A DNA stretch of 64,000 nucleotides from contig OY747713.1 of assembly GCA_963556495.2 (NCBI GenBank), positions 33,755,961-33,819,960 on the forward strand, given 5' to 3'. The stretch comes from Valencia hispanica (taxonomy: Eukaryota; Chordata; Actinopteri; Cyprinodontiformes; Valenciidae). The position numbers and the translations under genes were made by a program. Numbering within the stretch: the first letter of the stretch is position 1; every line of letters begins with the position of its first letter. Shown here piece by piece: positions 11,035 through 20,879 of this stretch. The notes beneath the pieces were generated by a model, which saw only the letters and a program-made list of their open reading frames with translations, was not told the DNA's origin and searched no databases.

Positions 11035-12200
11035 AAAATACTTTATTGATCCCAGAGTGAAATTAAGTGTAGTTGTAGCTCATACAATTAATTATTTAAG
11101 GAGTTGTTGTAAATCATAATAGCTGTGGGCAGGAAGGGTTTCCTGTAGCAGTCTGTGTTGCAGCGAAACTGAAGAAGCCTCCGACTGAAGACACTCTGTT
11201 GCAGGATAGTCTCATAAAGAGGATGCTCAGGGTTATCTCTACGTTTTTTGATTTTATGAAGAATCCTGCTTTACATCATCATCTCCAGTGGTTCCACAGT
11301 AGTGCTAAGAACAGAACCAGCCTTCTTTATCAGGTTGTTTAGCCTTTTTAGGTCCCTAGCTCTGATGGTGCTACTCCAACAGATGATGGTTGAAGAGATT
11401 ACACTCTCCACACTTGTAGAAGATTTGCAGCAAACCTTGAAGGACCTAAGCTTCCTCAGTCTGCTCTGTCCCTTCTTGTAGAGGGCTTCAATGTGCAGTC
11501 TCTAGTCCAGTCTGTTGTCCAGGTGAACTCCAAGGTATTTTTACTCCTCAACCACCTCCACTTCTTCACCCATGATGGAAACAGTGTTTGACTTATCCCT
11601 GCTTCTTCTGAAATGTACAATAATCTCCTTTGTTTTGTTTACATTCAAGGTAAGACGATTGTTTCCACACCATGCCACAAAGTGCTGCACCTGCTCTCTG
11701 TATTCAGCTTCTTTTCCATCTCCGATACACCCGACAATTGGAGAGTCATCTGAGTATTTCTGCAGATGACAGGTCTGATTTGTACTGGAAGTCTGAGGTG
11801 TACAAAGTGAAAAGGAATGGTGAGAGTACGGTCCACTGTGGTGCTCATGTGCTGCTGACCACCTGGTTTGACACAATCCTTCAGTCTCACAAACTGTGGT
11901 CTGTCTGTCAGGTGATTGTTGAGGGCTCCACCTGTTTCTAAAAGAGTTTCTGACGAAGCAAATCACGTTAAATTGTGGTAAATGCCCAGGAAAAATCAAA
12001 GAACATGATCCTCATGGTGCAGCCTGCTTTGTCCAGATGACAGGGGGTTGGTTGAGGTAGGTGGATGATGGCATCTTCAACTCCAACTCCACGGCGATTG
12101 GCAAACTGAAGCGGGTCCGGATACGTTCTTGTTTGCTTATTCAGGTGGGCCAACAGGATTCTCTCCAGGACCTTCATGATGTCGGATGTCAGGGCAACAG
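11035..12200 (-). pseudogene. Rex1-like (CR1/jockey group) LINE copy A, 3' half
   Basis: The minus strand encodes RPVALTSDIMKVLERILLAH, PLQFANRRGVGVEDAIIHL and RIMFFDFSWAFTTI (12200-11990), then the active-site block KYSDDSPIVGCI (about 11750) and NNRLTLNVNKTKEIIVHFRR (about 11640). The C-terminal region and the 3' end GGGATCAATAAAGTATTTTT follow (about 11040). The frame shifts near 11970, and the thumb region has a deletion around LLTTW (about 11880). The 5' part is lost at an AT-rich tract. The family name is tentative. The SDD block and TKEIIV context identify a LINE RT with confidence. Confidence 0.8.
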
Positions 12201-12420
12201 GTCTATAAATAAATAAAAAATACAAATAAATTATATAAATATATGTATTTATAATATAAAATATAATATATATATTTATGTTATAGAAATATAGATATTT
12301 ATATTTACAATATATTTATATTATACTATAATAATTATAGAAATATAAAATAGTAAAAAATATAGATTTTATATATATGTAATATAATATAAATAAAATA
12401 ATAAATTAACTATAGAAACT
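12201..12420. repeat. AT-rich low-complexity tract
   Basis: It is almost pure A/T with ATATAAATATAT-type runs and abuts the truncated LINE at 12200. Confidence 0.85.
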
Positions 12421-13905
12421 CAGAAACTAATTGATTGGAATTAAAATAGAACACCAAACAAAAAAAAGAGAATTTTGGAGCGATCGCATTAGGGCTAGAG
12501 GTGCAAAAGTGTACTCAGTTCTTATAACCCTTAACAGTGATGTTAGACAAGTAAAACTGTCTAAACTGACATTATTTTGCCATCTCCACTGTAATTCCTT
12601 TCAAATGTGTTCTATCATTTTGATAAATGGGGTCACTATCAAAAACAATAACTCTTGTTTGGGACATTGCTTGAATCAAATAGTACCCCCGCACACTACT
12701 GCATATCTCCCTTTTGTAGGAAGACATGATACTATAGAAAAGAATATTGGTGTTAATCACTGTCTGCTCTACTGCTTGGGCCGTCTGCAGAAAGAGACGT
12801 GATCATGTCTGGTTGTGCTGCCAGTTGCACAAATCGCTTTGATTAAAAACAACACACACAAGTTCTATAGAATTTGCATCCCTTTCAATGCAAACAAAAG
12901 ATGTTTGTGGTTGCAAGCTATCAGAAGAAGCGATTTAAATTAGTAGATGATTAAAAATGCAACAATCTGCAGCATAACTTGTTTTATCACTAGGTGATAA
13001 ACTGTTGTAGTACACTGACAATATTGCTAAGCAACACTACAACTACAAGATAAATGGAGAAAAAAAACAATGGGAACCAGAGCTGATTTAAAGGCCCGGC
13101 GGCTCTTTCTGCAGCAAGGTTGCGTGTGCATCCGCTGTGTTGATAAAAAAAAATCCCTCTGTAGGAAAATAATGTTACCATCTTTCTCTCCTGCACAATT
13201 GAAACTGCAGTACAAATAATTTGATCATCAGTTAAGTCAGGCTGCCACTGATATTGCTTGAGATATATACAATTTCTGCCACATGATCCTCACAGCTCCC
13301 ACTTGCACCACTGCACATAAATCAACACAACTGTGAAATATTGTGGACCATCACAATAATAATTAACACCACACTATGCAGGCGGTTCACTCAGCTCGGC
13401 ATGCCAAAGGGGGAAACAGACTTTTTTTTCTGATTAATTTGATAAGTAATAATCTGACCACATGGAGGCACTCCAAATTTCACAGACAGTTCATCCCTAA
13501 ATATATTTTTAAAATAAAATAAGATGGTGATGTTATGACAAAAGTAAAGTATCCCATCTTGGTGCAGTTGAGCACTTTCAATGCCACACCCCATGACATT
13601 TTCAAAGAGGGATATCTTTTGGAAGACTAGTGCAAAATACAAGCTCAAAAATATTTTTAAAATGTTGCAATCAAACAGAGAAACAAACATTTGAGTACAG
13701 AGGAGATTGTTTAGAATCAGATGAATTACTGAACCAGTTGAAGGAGAAATGCAGATGAATTATTTACAAAGAAACAGTCTTCTGAGGAGGATGTCAAAAA
13801 TCCCATTAATATCTAAAGAGTAGAGACAAAGAACTGATTGATAAAGAAAAAGAATAGTAAATATATTGACTGAACATTTTTTGAAACCTCATCTAGTTCT
13901 TCTAA
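12421..13905. other. Unassigned sequence
   Basis: No gene or repeat was recognised. Overlapping short frames on both strands (12431-12802, 13391-13690) carry no recognisable motif. Confidence 0.5.
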
Positions 13906-13909
13906 GCAA

Positions 13910-14078
13910 TTAAAGCTCTTAACGCTAGAGTCACATTCACCCAATCGCTCAGCGGCAATTTGGAGTTAAGTGCCTTGCACAGGGGAACATCAACATGTGG
14001 CTGGAGGAAGCGGGAATTGATCCCACAACTTTCAGATTGCAAGACAACTACACTTCTCTCTGAGTCACAGTTCCTCAG
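13910..14078 (-). repeat. tRNA-derived SINE, minus orientation
   Basis: The minus strand reads TGACTCAGAGAGAAGTGTAG (A-box-like) and GTGGGATCAATTCCC (B-box-like), then a body CACATGTTGATGTTCCCC..CAAATTGCCGCTGAGCG and a tail reaching AACGCTAGAGTC. This matches the layout of a common fish tRNA-head SINE whose 3' part is also seen at 60004-60192. The internal promoter boxes are diverged. Confidence 0.55.
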
Positions 14079-14144
14079 ATTAAAGAAAGGAGTGCTGCTG
14101 AAAATATCAGACATAAATACTCTTGAAAGCATAGAAAAGCAGAG

Positions 14145-14444
14145 TGTCACGCTGCCCTGTTCACTCCTCATTGTCTGCACCTGTCTCAAATCATTCACAC
14201 CTGATCCTACTCACCTCCTGCCTTTATTACCCATCACTTCCCTTCACTCAGTGCCGGATCATTACTATTGATGTCTCGTGTGCCTTCCCTGCTGTCTTGT
14301 TCCTGCCCGATGTCCAGTCTCTCCGTTCCTGTCGTCGTCTTCTTCATCATCATCACCATCACCTTCACCGCCTCTTGTAATAAACATCCTTCACCTTCCT
14401 TCAGCGTGTGCGTTTGGGTCCATACTCCACACACATCCCTGACA
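14145..14444 (+). repeat. Left LTR (300 bp)
   Basis: A TATA-like CTTTATTA (14222-14229) lies about 30 bp before the predicted RNA start (14253). AATAAA at 14379-14384 is the polyadenylation signal. The short (ATC)n run near 14345-14365 differs by one unit from the right LTR. Confidence 0.9.
14253..14263 (+). promoter_or_regulatory. Predicted LTR transcript 5' end, pairs with PBS
   Basis: GCCGGATCATT here, and at 16067-16077 in the right LTR, is the exact reverse complement of AATGATCCGGC at 14446-14456. By analogy with Tf1 this would be the first 11 nt of the RNA, used as the primer after cleavage. The match is seen; the role is inferred. Confidence 0.65.
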
Positions 14445-14445
14445 G

Positions 14446-14456
14446 AATGATCCGGC
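14446..14456 (+). other. Primer-binding site, 11-nt exact self-complement
   Basis: AATGATCCGGC begins one base after the left LTR and is perfectly complementary to LTR bases 14253-14263. A tRNA-type PBS (TGG plus tRNA 3' end complement) is not obvious here. Confidence 0.7.
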
Positions 14457-14462
14457 CTTAAA

Positions 14463-14753
14463 ATGGACCCAGCACTCGCCCGGAAGATCACCGTCCTGCG
14501 CCAGGACCTCTGGGCCAACCTGGCCAAATTTGCTGCCTCTCCTCACCTTCCTGTGCAGGTCTCCGGAGCTGAGGAAATCCATGGAGTGCTCCCTCACTTC
14601 AAGAGGGTGTTCTCCGCTCCGGATCTCGCCGCGCTGCGGAGCGAGGCAGAGAGGGTTCGCCGGGAGGCGTTGGATCGGATCATCGGTCCGCCCTCTCCGT
14701 CTCCACCATCTGGCCATCTGGCCGCCGGCGGAGGTCCCGCTGCGCCGCCGTGA
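14463..14753 (+). CDS. Short gag-like N-terminal protein of the LTR element
   Basis: A 96-residue frame starts with ATG only 6 nt after the primer-binding site and opens MDPALARKITVLRQDLWANL. The MDPA start parallels the LDPAD remnant in the element at 1358, so both probably derive from the gag of one Ty3/sushi-like lineage. Residues 50-75 (DLAALRSEAERVRREALDR) look like a charged amphipathic helix. The end is Pro/Gly-rich and stops at TGA 14751-14753. No CCHC zinc knuckle is present and it is far shorter than a normal gag, so it is probably only an RNA-packaging or start-site relic. The following frame opens in -1 phase over this end. Confidence 0.5.
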   Translation: MDPALARKITVLRQDLWANLAKFAASPHLPVQVSGAEEIHGVLPHFKRVFSAPDLAALRSEAERVRREALDRIIGPPSPSPPSGHLAAGGGPAAPP

Positions 14754-15946
14754 CTGTTTCCGGGAGCGGGGAGCGGAGCGCCGCACCTTCACCGTCTGCC
14801 TGCACGGCCGCTGCTTCCTCATCGGATCCTCCGCTGACCGACGCAGCACCCCCGCCCGCCTGTTCAACATCCCAGGAAGAGGACGACTCAGAGCAGCGGT
14901 CCGCATTCGTCGGCACAAGGTTGGCGTTCTGTTCCCCGGGGACTGGTCCTCGACGGTATGAGCCTCCTCTGCCGACTCACCGCAGACAGCGACGCCGCCA
15001 AGGTGGGGCCGCTTCCAGGTCAGTCCCAGAGCCCGTTCCAGCTCCAGTCCGTGAACCCGTTCCAGCTCCAGTCCGTGAGCCCGTTCCAGCTCCAGTCCGT
15101 GAGCCTGTTCCAGCTCCAGCCTGTGAGCCCGTTCCAGCTCCAGTCCCAGAACCTGCCGTTATTGTGGCTGCTGTATTTTTAGCAGTCACAGCGGCAGCTC
15201 TCCAGCGACCGACATTTCCCCATGGGTCGCTGGAGCTCCCGGGGAGGGTCAGGGAGGACCCGTCCCCGTCGCTAGAGCTCCCAGGGAGGGTCAAGGAGGA
15301 CCCGTCCCCGTCGCTAGAGCTCCCAGGGAGGGTCAAGGAGGACCCGTCCCCGTCGCTAGAGCTCCCAGGGAGGGTCAAGGAGGACCCGTCCCCATCGCTA
15401 GAGCTCCCAGGGAGGGTCAAGGAGGACCCGTCCCCATCACTGGAGCCTCCAGATTCTTCGTCTCAGCAGGCGTCCGAGCCTCCAGATTCTCTTCGTCTCG
15501 GCCGACCTCTACCGGCCAGGCATCTTCGTCTCGGCCAACCAGCCAACCTCCTCAGCCGCTGCCTGACCCTAGGAAGAGGACCTAAGGGCCGTCCGTCCGA
15601 ACTCCAGGTCCTCAAGGGAGGATCACCGGGTCATCCTCCGGACCTCCGTCCAACCAGAGGATGCCATCCGGGTCGTCCTCCGGACCTCCGTCCAGCCAGA
15701 GGACGCTACCGGGGCCGTCCGCCCGACCTCCGTCCAGCCAGAGGACACCACCGGGGCCGTCCGCACTACCTCCAGGTCCTCAGGGGCCGCCCACCTGGTC
15801 GTCCGCCAGACTTCCAGGGGCGTGTCCAGACAGACTCGGGGCCCTCCTTCCGTGGGCCCCCTCCACCCTCCCTGGCAAGGGTGCTTCTTCTTTTTTCCTT
15901 TTTCTTTCTTACTCCTCTCTCCACTCCGTCTGGAATCTGCCTTTAA
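14750..15946 (+). CDS. Pro/Arg-rich tandem-repeat open frame in LTR element
   Basis: About 398 codons stay open with no ATG. It overlaps the end of the gag-like frame and lies in the -1 phase, so expression would need -1 frameshifting or it may not be expressed. I see no clear slippery heptamer. Three coding repeat blocks are visible: PVREPVPA (8 residues, 5-6 units), LELPGRVKEDPSPS (14 residues, 5 units plus a partial one) and a 14-residue unit containing GRPPDLRPARG (3 units). There is no enzyme motif. A hydrophobic stretch (VIVAAVFLAVTAAAL) lies between the first two blocks. The length may be sustained by GC-rich repeats rather than selection. Function is unknown. Confidence 0.35.
   Translation: MTVSGSGERSAAPSPSACTAAASSSDPPLTDAAPPPACSTSQEEDDSEQRSAFVGTRLAFCSPGTGPRRYEPPLPTHRRQRRRQGGAASRSVPEPVPAPVREPVPAPVREPVPAPVREPVPAPACEPVPAPVPEPAVIVAAVFLAVTAAALQRPTFPHGSLELPGRVREDPSPSLELPGRVKEDPSPSLELPGRVKEDPSPSLELPGRVKEDPSPSLELPGRVKEDPSPSLEPPDSSSQQASEPPDSLRLGRPLPARHLRLGQPANLLSRCLTLGRGPKGRPSELQVLKGGSPGHPPDLRPTRGCHPGRPPDLRPARGRYRGRPPDLRPARGHHRGRPHYLQVLRGRPPGRPPDFQGRVQTDSGPSFRGPPPPSLARVLLLFSFFFLTPLSTPSGICL
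15021..15152 (+). repeat. 24-bp tandem repeat block
   Basis: Five or more near-identical units of CCAGTCCGTGAGCCCGTTCC-type sequence with a 24-bp period encode PVREPVPA-like octapeptides. The 24-bp length keeps the frame. Confidence 0.85.
15227..15448 (+). repeat. 42-bp tandem repeat block 1
   Basis: Units begin TCGCTGGAGCTCCC at 15227, 15269, 15311, 15353 and 15395, with a partial unit at 15437. The period is exactly 42 bp and it encodes a 14-residue repeat. Units 2-5 are almost identical, which points to recent expansion or gene conversion. Confidence 0.9.
15640..15765 (+). repeat. 42-bp tandem repeat block 2
   Basis: Units start GGACCTCCGTCCAACCAGAG at 15640 with repeats at 15682 and 15724. 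The period is again 42 bp but the sequence is unrelated to block 1. Further diverged units flank it between about 15600 and 15830. Confidence 0.75.
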
Positions 15947-15955
15947 AGGGGGGGG
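15945..15955 (+). other. Polypurine tract
   Basis: AAAGGGGGGGG ends 3 bp before the right LTR, the standard site for plus-strand priming. Confidence 0.8.
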
Positions 15956-15958
15956 TCC

Positions 15959-16260
15959 TGTCACGCTGCCCTATTCACTCCTCATTGTCTGCACCTGTCT
16001 CAAATCATTCACACCTGATCCTACTCACCTCCTGCCTTTATTACCCATCACTTCCCTTCACTCAGTGCCGGATCATTAAATTGATGTCTCGTGTGCCTAC
16101 CCTGCTGTCTCGTTCCTGCCCGATGTCCAGTCTCTCCGTTCCTGTTGTCGTCTTCTTCATCATCATCATCACCATCACCTTCACCGCCTCCTGTAATAAA
16201 CATCCTTCACCTTCCTTCAGCGTGTGCATTTGGGTCCATACTCCACACACATCCCTGACA
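15959..16260 (+). repeat. Right LTR (302 bp)
   Basis: It is nearly identical to 14145-14444 and followed directly by the duplicated CAGAG. It carries the same GCCGGATCATT 11-mer at 16067-16077. Confidence 0.9.
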
Positions 16261-16265
16261 CAGAG

Positions 16266-16920
16266 TTGACAAAGAAAATAGATAATATTCCAGATTGAGT
16301 TTGGTAGAACAGACCTTTCTTACTTTACTTAAACTGCATATGGAAGTTATAATAATTGGAACAACCTATTAAAAGTTGTACAACTTTGCATGGAAAAACA
16401 AACTACAGGTTCTGTATTGTATTCTGCAAACAACTGCTGCATAGCAGAAGCTATATTGCAACAAGATTTCTATAGTTTTGACAATACATTTTATGTGCCT
16501 ATCATAAGATTCCCTGGGTCACGACAAACGTGGAGGTGGATATAGAAAGTTTTACACTCCTGTCAGAAAGTTAGGGGGACATTTTTTTAAATAATATTCT
16601 ACTTAAGTCTATGGGCAGCAAAATGAATATTAGATCATCAAAGTTAATGTAAGAAATGTTGACACCCTGTTAGTTATGTATTATTTGACTGGGTTACTAA
16701 TAAAGCACTGATAAATTAAACGTAGCCTTTAGTTTAATTTACTGAGAAATCAATACAACTTGAGTCATCACCAAGTAGGCAAGTATAAACAAACAAATTA
16801 AGTAACCATACTTAGCCTGAATCTTGTCATGACTGATATGTATGGATTTTATTAAAGCTGTTGTATGCAGACTAAGTCTTCATTTCATTCTAAAGTCATT
16901 TAGGATTACAGCAAAGTTGC
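16266..16920. other. Unassigned AT-rich sequence
   Basis: I recognise nothing here beyond general AT richness. Confidence 0.5.
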
Positions 16921-16924
16921 AGTA

Positions 16925-17565
16925 AATTATAGTCCCTGGTAAAATCAGTTATACCAATTGAACTTTTTCACCTTTAGTCTTGTTATTACCAGAAACCTTA
17001 GTAGAATTCACTGGAATTTCATGAAAAACAACAAAAGTTTATTAAAAATTGTAAAGTAAAAGTCAAGCAATTCATTGTTCTCAACAACAATTAAAAAGAA
17101 ACCAATACTGATTCTTTACAAAATAGCTTAAGGTCAGTAAAATTGGAAGAAAAGTGTTTGTGCCCTTTCTTCAAAATCTTACCTGGATTTAGATCTGGAC
17201 CTTTATAGGGCAGTTGTAACACATTAAGTGTTAGAAAGGCTAATTTGTTGTATGCCTCTGACAGATTTACTTCAATGACTGCATCTATTTAGCTCCATCC
17301 ACTCTGGCCACTTTTTCTGTTCCTGGTGGAGAAATCATCTTCACACCATGCTGCCACCTACAATGTGTTTGTTCTCATCTGATCAGAGCACCTTTTTTTC
17401 CACATGTTTGCTATGTCCTTTTCATGGCATACAGCAAACATGGCTTTCTTTTTGCCACTCTTCCATGAAGGCCAGATTTGTGGAGTGCCTCTCCTCCAGA
17501 GTTACCATGGGTCTCATTGCTGCTTTTCCGATCCTATCTTCCCTTCCTGAGTGTTTCAGTTTAGT
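16925..17565 (-). mobile_element. Decayed Tc1-like transposon
   Basis: The left part has terminal-repeat-like text (TTGAACTTTTTCACCTTTAG, then CTGGAATTTCATG). From 17185 the minus strand shows transposase pieces: the antisense of DLNPI-like text (GGATTTAGATCTGGAC), a GGSMV-like block at 17345, the SDQ/ENK region at 17375-17440, and HTS(R)FVECL toward the N-terminus to 17560. Many indels are present and much of the catalytic half is missing. The orientation matches the better copy at 61852-63453. Confidence 0.65.
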
Positions 17566-18957
17566 TCACGGGTGTTAAAGTTCATTCCTCAAGGGTCAAT
17601 GCCTTGCAACGCTCCTCCTCCTCTGTCTTCAATAACTTTTAGAAATGTGTATGTATTGCATCACCTTGCTGCAAACCTTGAAGGACCTAAGCTTCCTCTA
17701 GAAGTACAGTCTGCTCTGTCCCTTCTTGTATACTGCTTCACTGTTGCAACTCCAGTCCAGTCTGTTGTCCAGGTGAACTCCAAGGTATTTATACTCCTCA
17801 ACCCCCTCCACTTCTTCTCCCATGATGGAAAAAGTGTTTGACTTATCCCTGTTTCTTCTGAAATTTACAATCATTTCCTTTGTTTTGTTTACATTCATGG
17901 TAAGACAATTGTTTCCACACCATGTCACAAAGCGGTCCACCAGCTCTCTGTATTCAGCTTCCTGTCCATCTCTGATACACCCGACAATTGCAGAGTCATC
18001 TGAGTATTTCTGCAGATGACAGATCTCTGATTTGTACTGGAAGTCTCAGGTGTACAGAGTGAAAAGGATGGTGAGAGTACGGTCCCCTGCGGTGCTCCTG
18101 TGCTGCTGACAAACAGTCTCACAAACTGTGGTCTGTTTGTCAGGTAGTCTTTTATCCAGGTGATTGTTGAGGCTCCACCTGTGTCTTCAGGAGTTTCTGA
18201 CAAAGCAAATTAGGCTGAATTGTATTAAATGCACTGGAGAAATCAAAGAACATGATCCTCACAGTGCTGCCTGCTTTGTCCAGATGACAGTAGGTTGGTT
18301 GAAGCAGGTGGATGATGGCTTCTTCAAATCCAACTCCACAGCGATAAGCAAACTGCAGCGAGTCCTGATATGTTCTTGTTTGCTTATTCAGGGGGGGCAA
18401 TAGGAGTCTCTCCGGGACCATCATGATGTGGGATGTCAAGGCAACAGGTCTGTAATCATTGATGACTGATGGGTGAGTTATCTTTGGTACTGGAACAAGT
18501 CATGATGTCTTCCACAACATTGGGACCTTCTCCATCCTCAGGCTAAGGTTGAAGAGGTGCTGCAGAATCCCACAGAGATAATCTGCACAGGTCTTTAGGA
18601 CTCTGGGGCTGACACCATCTGGACCTGCAGCCTTTTTCTGGTTCAGTTTCTCCAGCTACCTCTTCACCTGACTTTTAGAGACAGACAAGTGGGAGGGGGA
18701 GGCAAAGGGGGTAGCAGCATCTACTGACTTGGTTGAAGACAAACTTGTGGAAGCAGAGCAGTCAAATACTGAGGTGAAGGATAAAACATCAGAGGTGTAA
18801 CAGGAAAGCTGTGGGTTAGAGAAGGGTTCGATGTCTCTTTGGCTGGGGACAGGAGAGGAGGATGCTGAGCTAGTTCCTGAACTGAATCTATTGAAGAATG
18901 CATTCAGTTCATTGGCTCTGTCCCGACTTTCATCTATCCCATCCTTCCTGTGCTTAA

Positions 18958-19910
18958 AGAGTAACTAAACCCCAAAACAACTATTTTTTGCTTCTAAACT
19001 GTATAAATGGGTCTTTACCAATGCAGTCTTTCAGTTTCTGGGGATTTTTTTACATTTTGGTGTAAACATGTTTAATTCTATACCTTTTGGTCTAACAACG
19101 TCTTAGTGCTGCCCTCTTAGGGTTGAACGGTGGCTACTGCATTTGAATTTTGTGATTGGTGGAGAGCGGTACATCTCTACGTCACAGGCATTGCCCATGT
19201 CATAGCAGCCATGGTCTCACAGACACGCCGCGTGGGTTTGGGTATAAAACTATCAGACATACCGCCCCACCCCCTCGTAACGAGTTTGGAGTGGGATTGC
19301 GTTTTTCAGGTTACAATTATTATCACATTAGCACTTAGTTAGCATAGTTAACATACTGTTTTGAACGTTAGCCTATGTTAGCATTACCACTCAGAGACCG
19401 GACCCATCCTGTCTCTCTCTCCCTCAGCAGCAGCGCCAGCCTCGGGCAGCACTGACTCAGTGCCCCGAGCCAGCGTCTCTAATTGATACGGCTTGCGGCC
19501 GCTGAGCTCCATAAAGCCTCCCTCTACTCCTCTATCTCCGGTAATGACGGAGGAGATCCGCTGGTTCAGGGCGCCGAGCCAGTGCCGCCCGAGCTCCGTG
19601 CTGCTGAGGCAGAGGAAGACAGGAGGAGTCCAGTCTCTGAGTGGTAATGCTAACATAGGCTAACGTTCAAAACAGATGAATGTTGATCAGTCGCAAAACT
19701 GCCAACATCTCTTTGGTCACTGTCCATGTTTCAGTGTCACATTAAGCGAGCTGTCACTGTCCTCCTGAACACACCCCCACGTTCCCCCCTCTGCTTTTCC
19801 TCAACACTTGGCTATACCCTTCTGTTCTTCCTGGCACCGCCCACTTTGTAGAATTTTTTTAATGTTGTCTGGGGGCGGGGTTATGCCTTTTCAGGGGGTT
19901 CAGTTACACT
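18958..19910. mobile_element. TTAA-target non-autonomous DNA transposon with hairpin core (953 bp)
   Basis: TTAA duplications lie at 18954-18957 and 19911-19914. Termini are AGAGTAACTAAACCCC on the left and AGTGTAACTGAACCCCC on the right (reverse complement). The interrupted LINE frame is restored when the element and one TTAA are removed, which fixes the boundaries. TTAA targeting suggests the piggyBac or Kolobok superfamilies. No transposase is encoded; the open frame at 19384-19656 is an artefact of the hairpin. Confidence 0.8.
19358..19673. repeat. Internal long inverted repeat (41-bp perfect outer arms)
   Basis: Bases 19358-19398 and 19633-19673 are perfect reverse complements over 41 bp starting GTTTTGAACGTTAGCC. 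Weaker complementarity continues inward to about 19474 and 19560, leaving a central spacer. A transcript would form a long hairpin. Confidence 0.85.
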
Positions 19911-20445
19911 TTAAAGCATGTGATCTTTTTCATTCCTGACCAGACATTTCTGATATTGTTCCTCTGTAGTTTTGTCTCCAGCTTCTTCCTGTATGCCTCT
20001 TTGCTGTCTCTTGTGGAGCAGCTGACAAACTGTTGAAATGTTGGAAGTGTAGTCGAGAGCGAGGCATGATTTTAATCACCAGATATTCCCACAAATGCTT
20101 TGGGGTGCTGGGTCTTTAGCTTAGCGACAACGGAACTGATGACATCACATACATTGTCGGCAACGGCTGAAGGTGAAATGTAAACAGCTGCCAAAATAAC
20201 ACTGGTGAACTCTCTTGGTAAATAATATGGACGAAAACTTACTGCCAAGAGATGATTGATGGAATAAATGCTTAGAACTTCCTCCTCTGTTTCCTTTTTG
20301 CTCCCGCTCTACATCCACGCCTCCTCCTTCTCAACTCCTCAGGGATTTGTGGCTTCAGTTGAGGTATTATTTCAGCTTTTGCAATGTTAATCAGCTGCTC
20401 CCTGCTGTAAACCACCTTGTTGCCATAGTTACGCATCATAACAAG

Positions 20446-20879
20446 TTATCAAAAAGTTAAAAATTAACAGCAAAGGGCTTTTTGTTAAAGCTTTCTTTAG
20501 CATTGTGGCACCTTGTTTAAAGCCAAATACAGTGATATGTACTTGAAAATGTATTTATTTCCAAAATTAAACGTGACAATGTAAAGAAGATCTCTAAAAT
20601 CAGTTTTAATATTAGGTAAAACATGATGATGAAATTAGTCAAAAGGTAACAATTATTTTCATTTTTTTCTTTCACTGACAAGCACAAAAATTAGTTCTGT
20701 GTCAGGTTGCATGGTGGACCTCTGTTGCTCCTTTCATTATTCGCTGTCCTGTCAAGGTCATCTGTAAACCAAGTATAACATCAGATTTATTTTATCCTAA
20801 TGGATGTTATCAAAAGGTAATCATAAAAGGAACTGACCTTTGCAACATGATTAGCATTCAAGTGTCATTTTTAGTTTTA
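20446..20879. other. Unassigned sequence
   Basis: Nothing was recognised in this stretch. Confidence 0.5.

Larger units (their letters stand above)
14145..16260 (+). mobile_element. Complete non-autonomous LTR retrotransposon with self-priming site (TSD CAGAG)
   Basis: LTRs of 300 bp (14145-14444) and 302 bp (15959-16260) are nearly identical, differing mainly by one ATC unit and a few substitutions, so the insertion is relatively young. Both begin TGTCACGCTG and end ATCCCTGACA. The exact 5-bp duplication CAGAG lies at 14140-14144 and 16261-16265. An 11-nt primer-binding site, a gag-like start and an A3G8 polypurine tract are all in the expected places. The interior has no protease, RT, RNase H or integrase. 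It instead has a short gag-like frame and a long Pro/Arg-rich frame made of tandem repeats. It must depend on an autonomous Ty3/sushi-like partner for movement. Confidence 0.9.
17645..20445 (-). pseudogene. Rex1-like LINE copy B, nearly full coding span, interrupted
   Basis: Reading down the minus strand: VVYSREQLINIAKAEIIPQL and EELRRRRRGCRAG (20440-20290); endonuclease pieces RPYYLPREFTSVILAAVYIS and HPKAFVGISGD (20230-20060); a deletion; linker DRANELNAFFNRF (about 18920-18880); RT KAAGPDGVSPRVLKTC (18630), DYRPVALTSHIMMVPERLL (18460) and RIMFFDFSSAFNTI (18250); STGAPQGTVLSP (18090), KYSDDSAIVG (18000) and NNCLTMNVNKTKEMIVNF (17900). The 3' end after 17645 is lost. A TTAA-target hairpin element (18958-19910) sits in the linker; excising it joins MKKITCF to KHRKDG. 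Stops and frameshifts are present throughout. The family name is tentative. Confidence 0.8.

Noticed and set aside
14750..14961. Overlapping open frames on both strands within the LTR element interior
   Set aside because: The GC-rich, stop-poor sequence keeps several frames open. Only the -1 frame with in-frame repeats is worth noting, and the others are shadows.
19384..19656. 90-codon minus-strand open frame
   Set aside because: It lies inside the inverted repeat of the TTAA element and is explained by the hairpin sequence.
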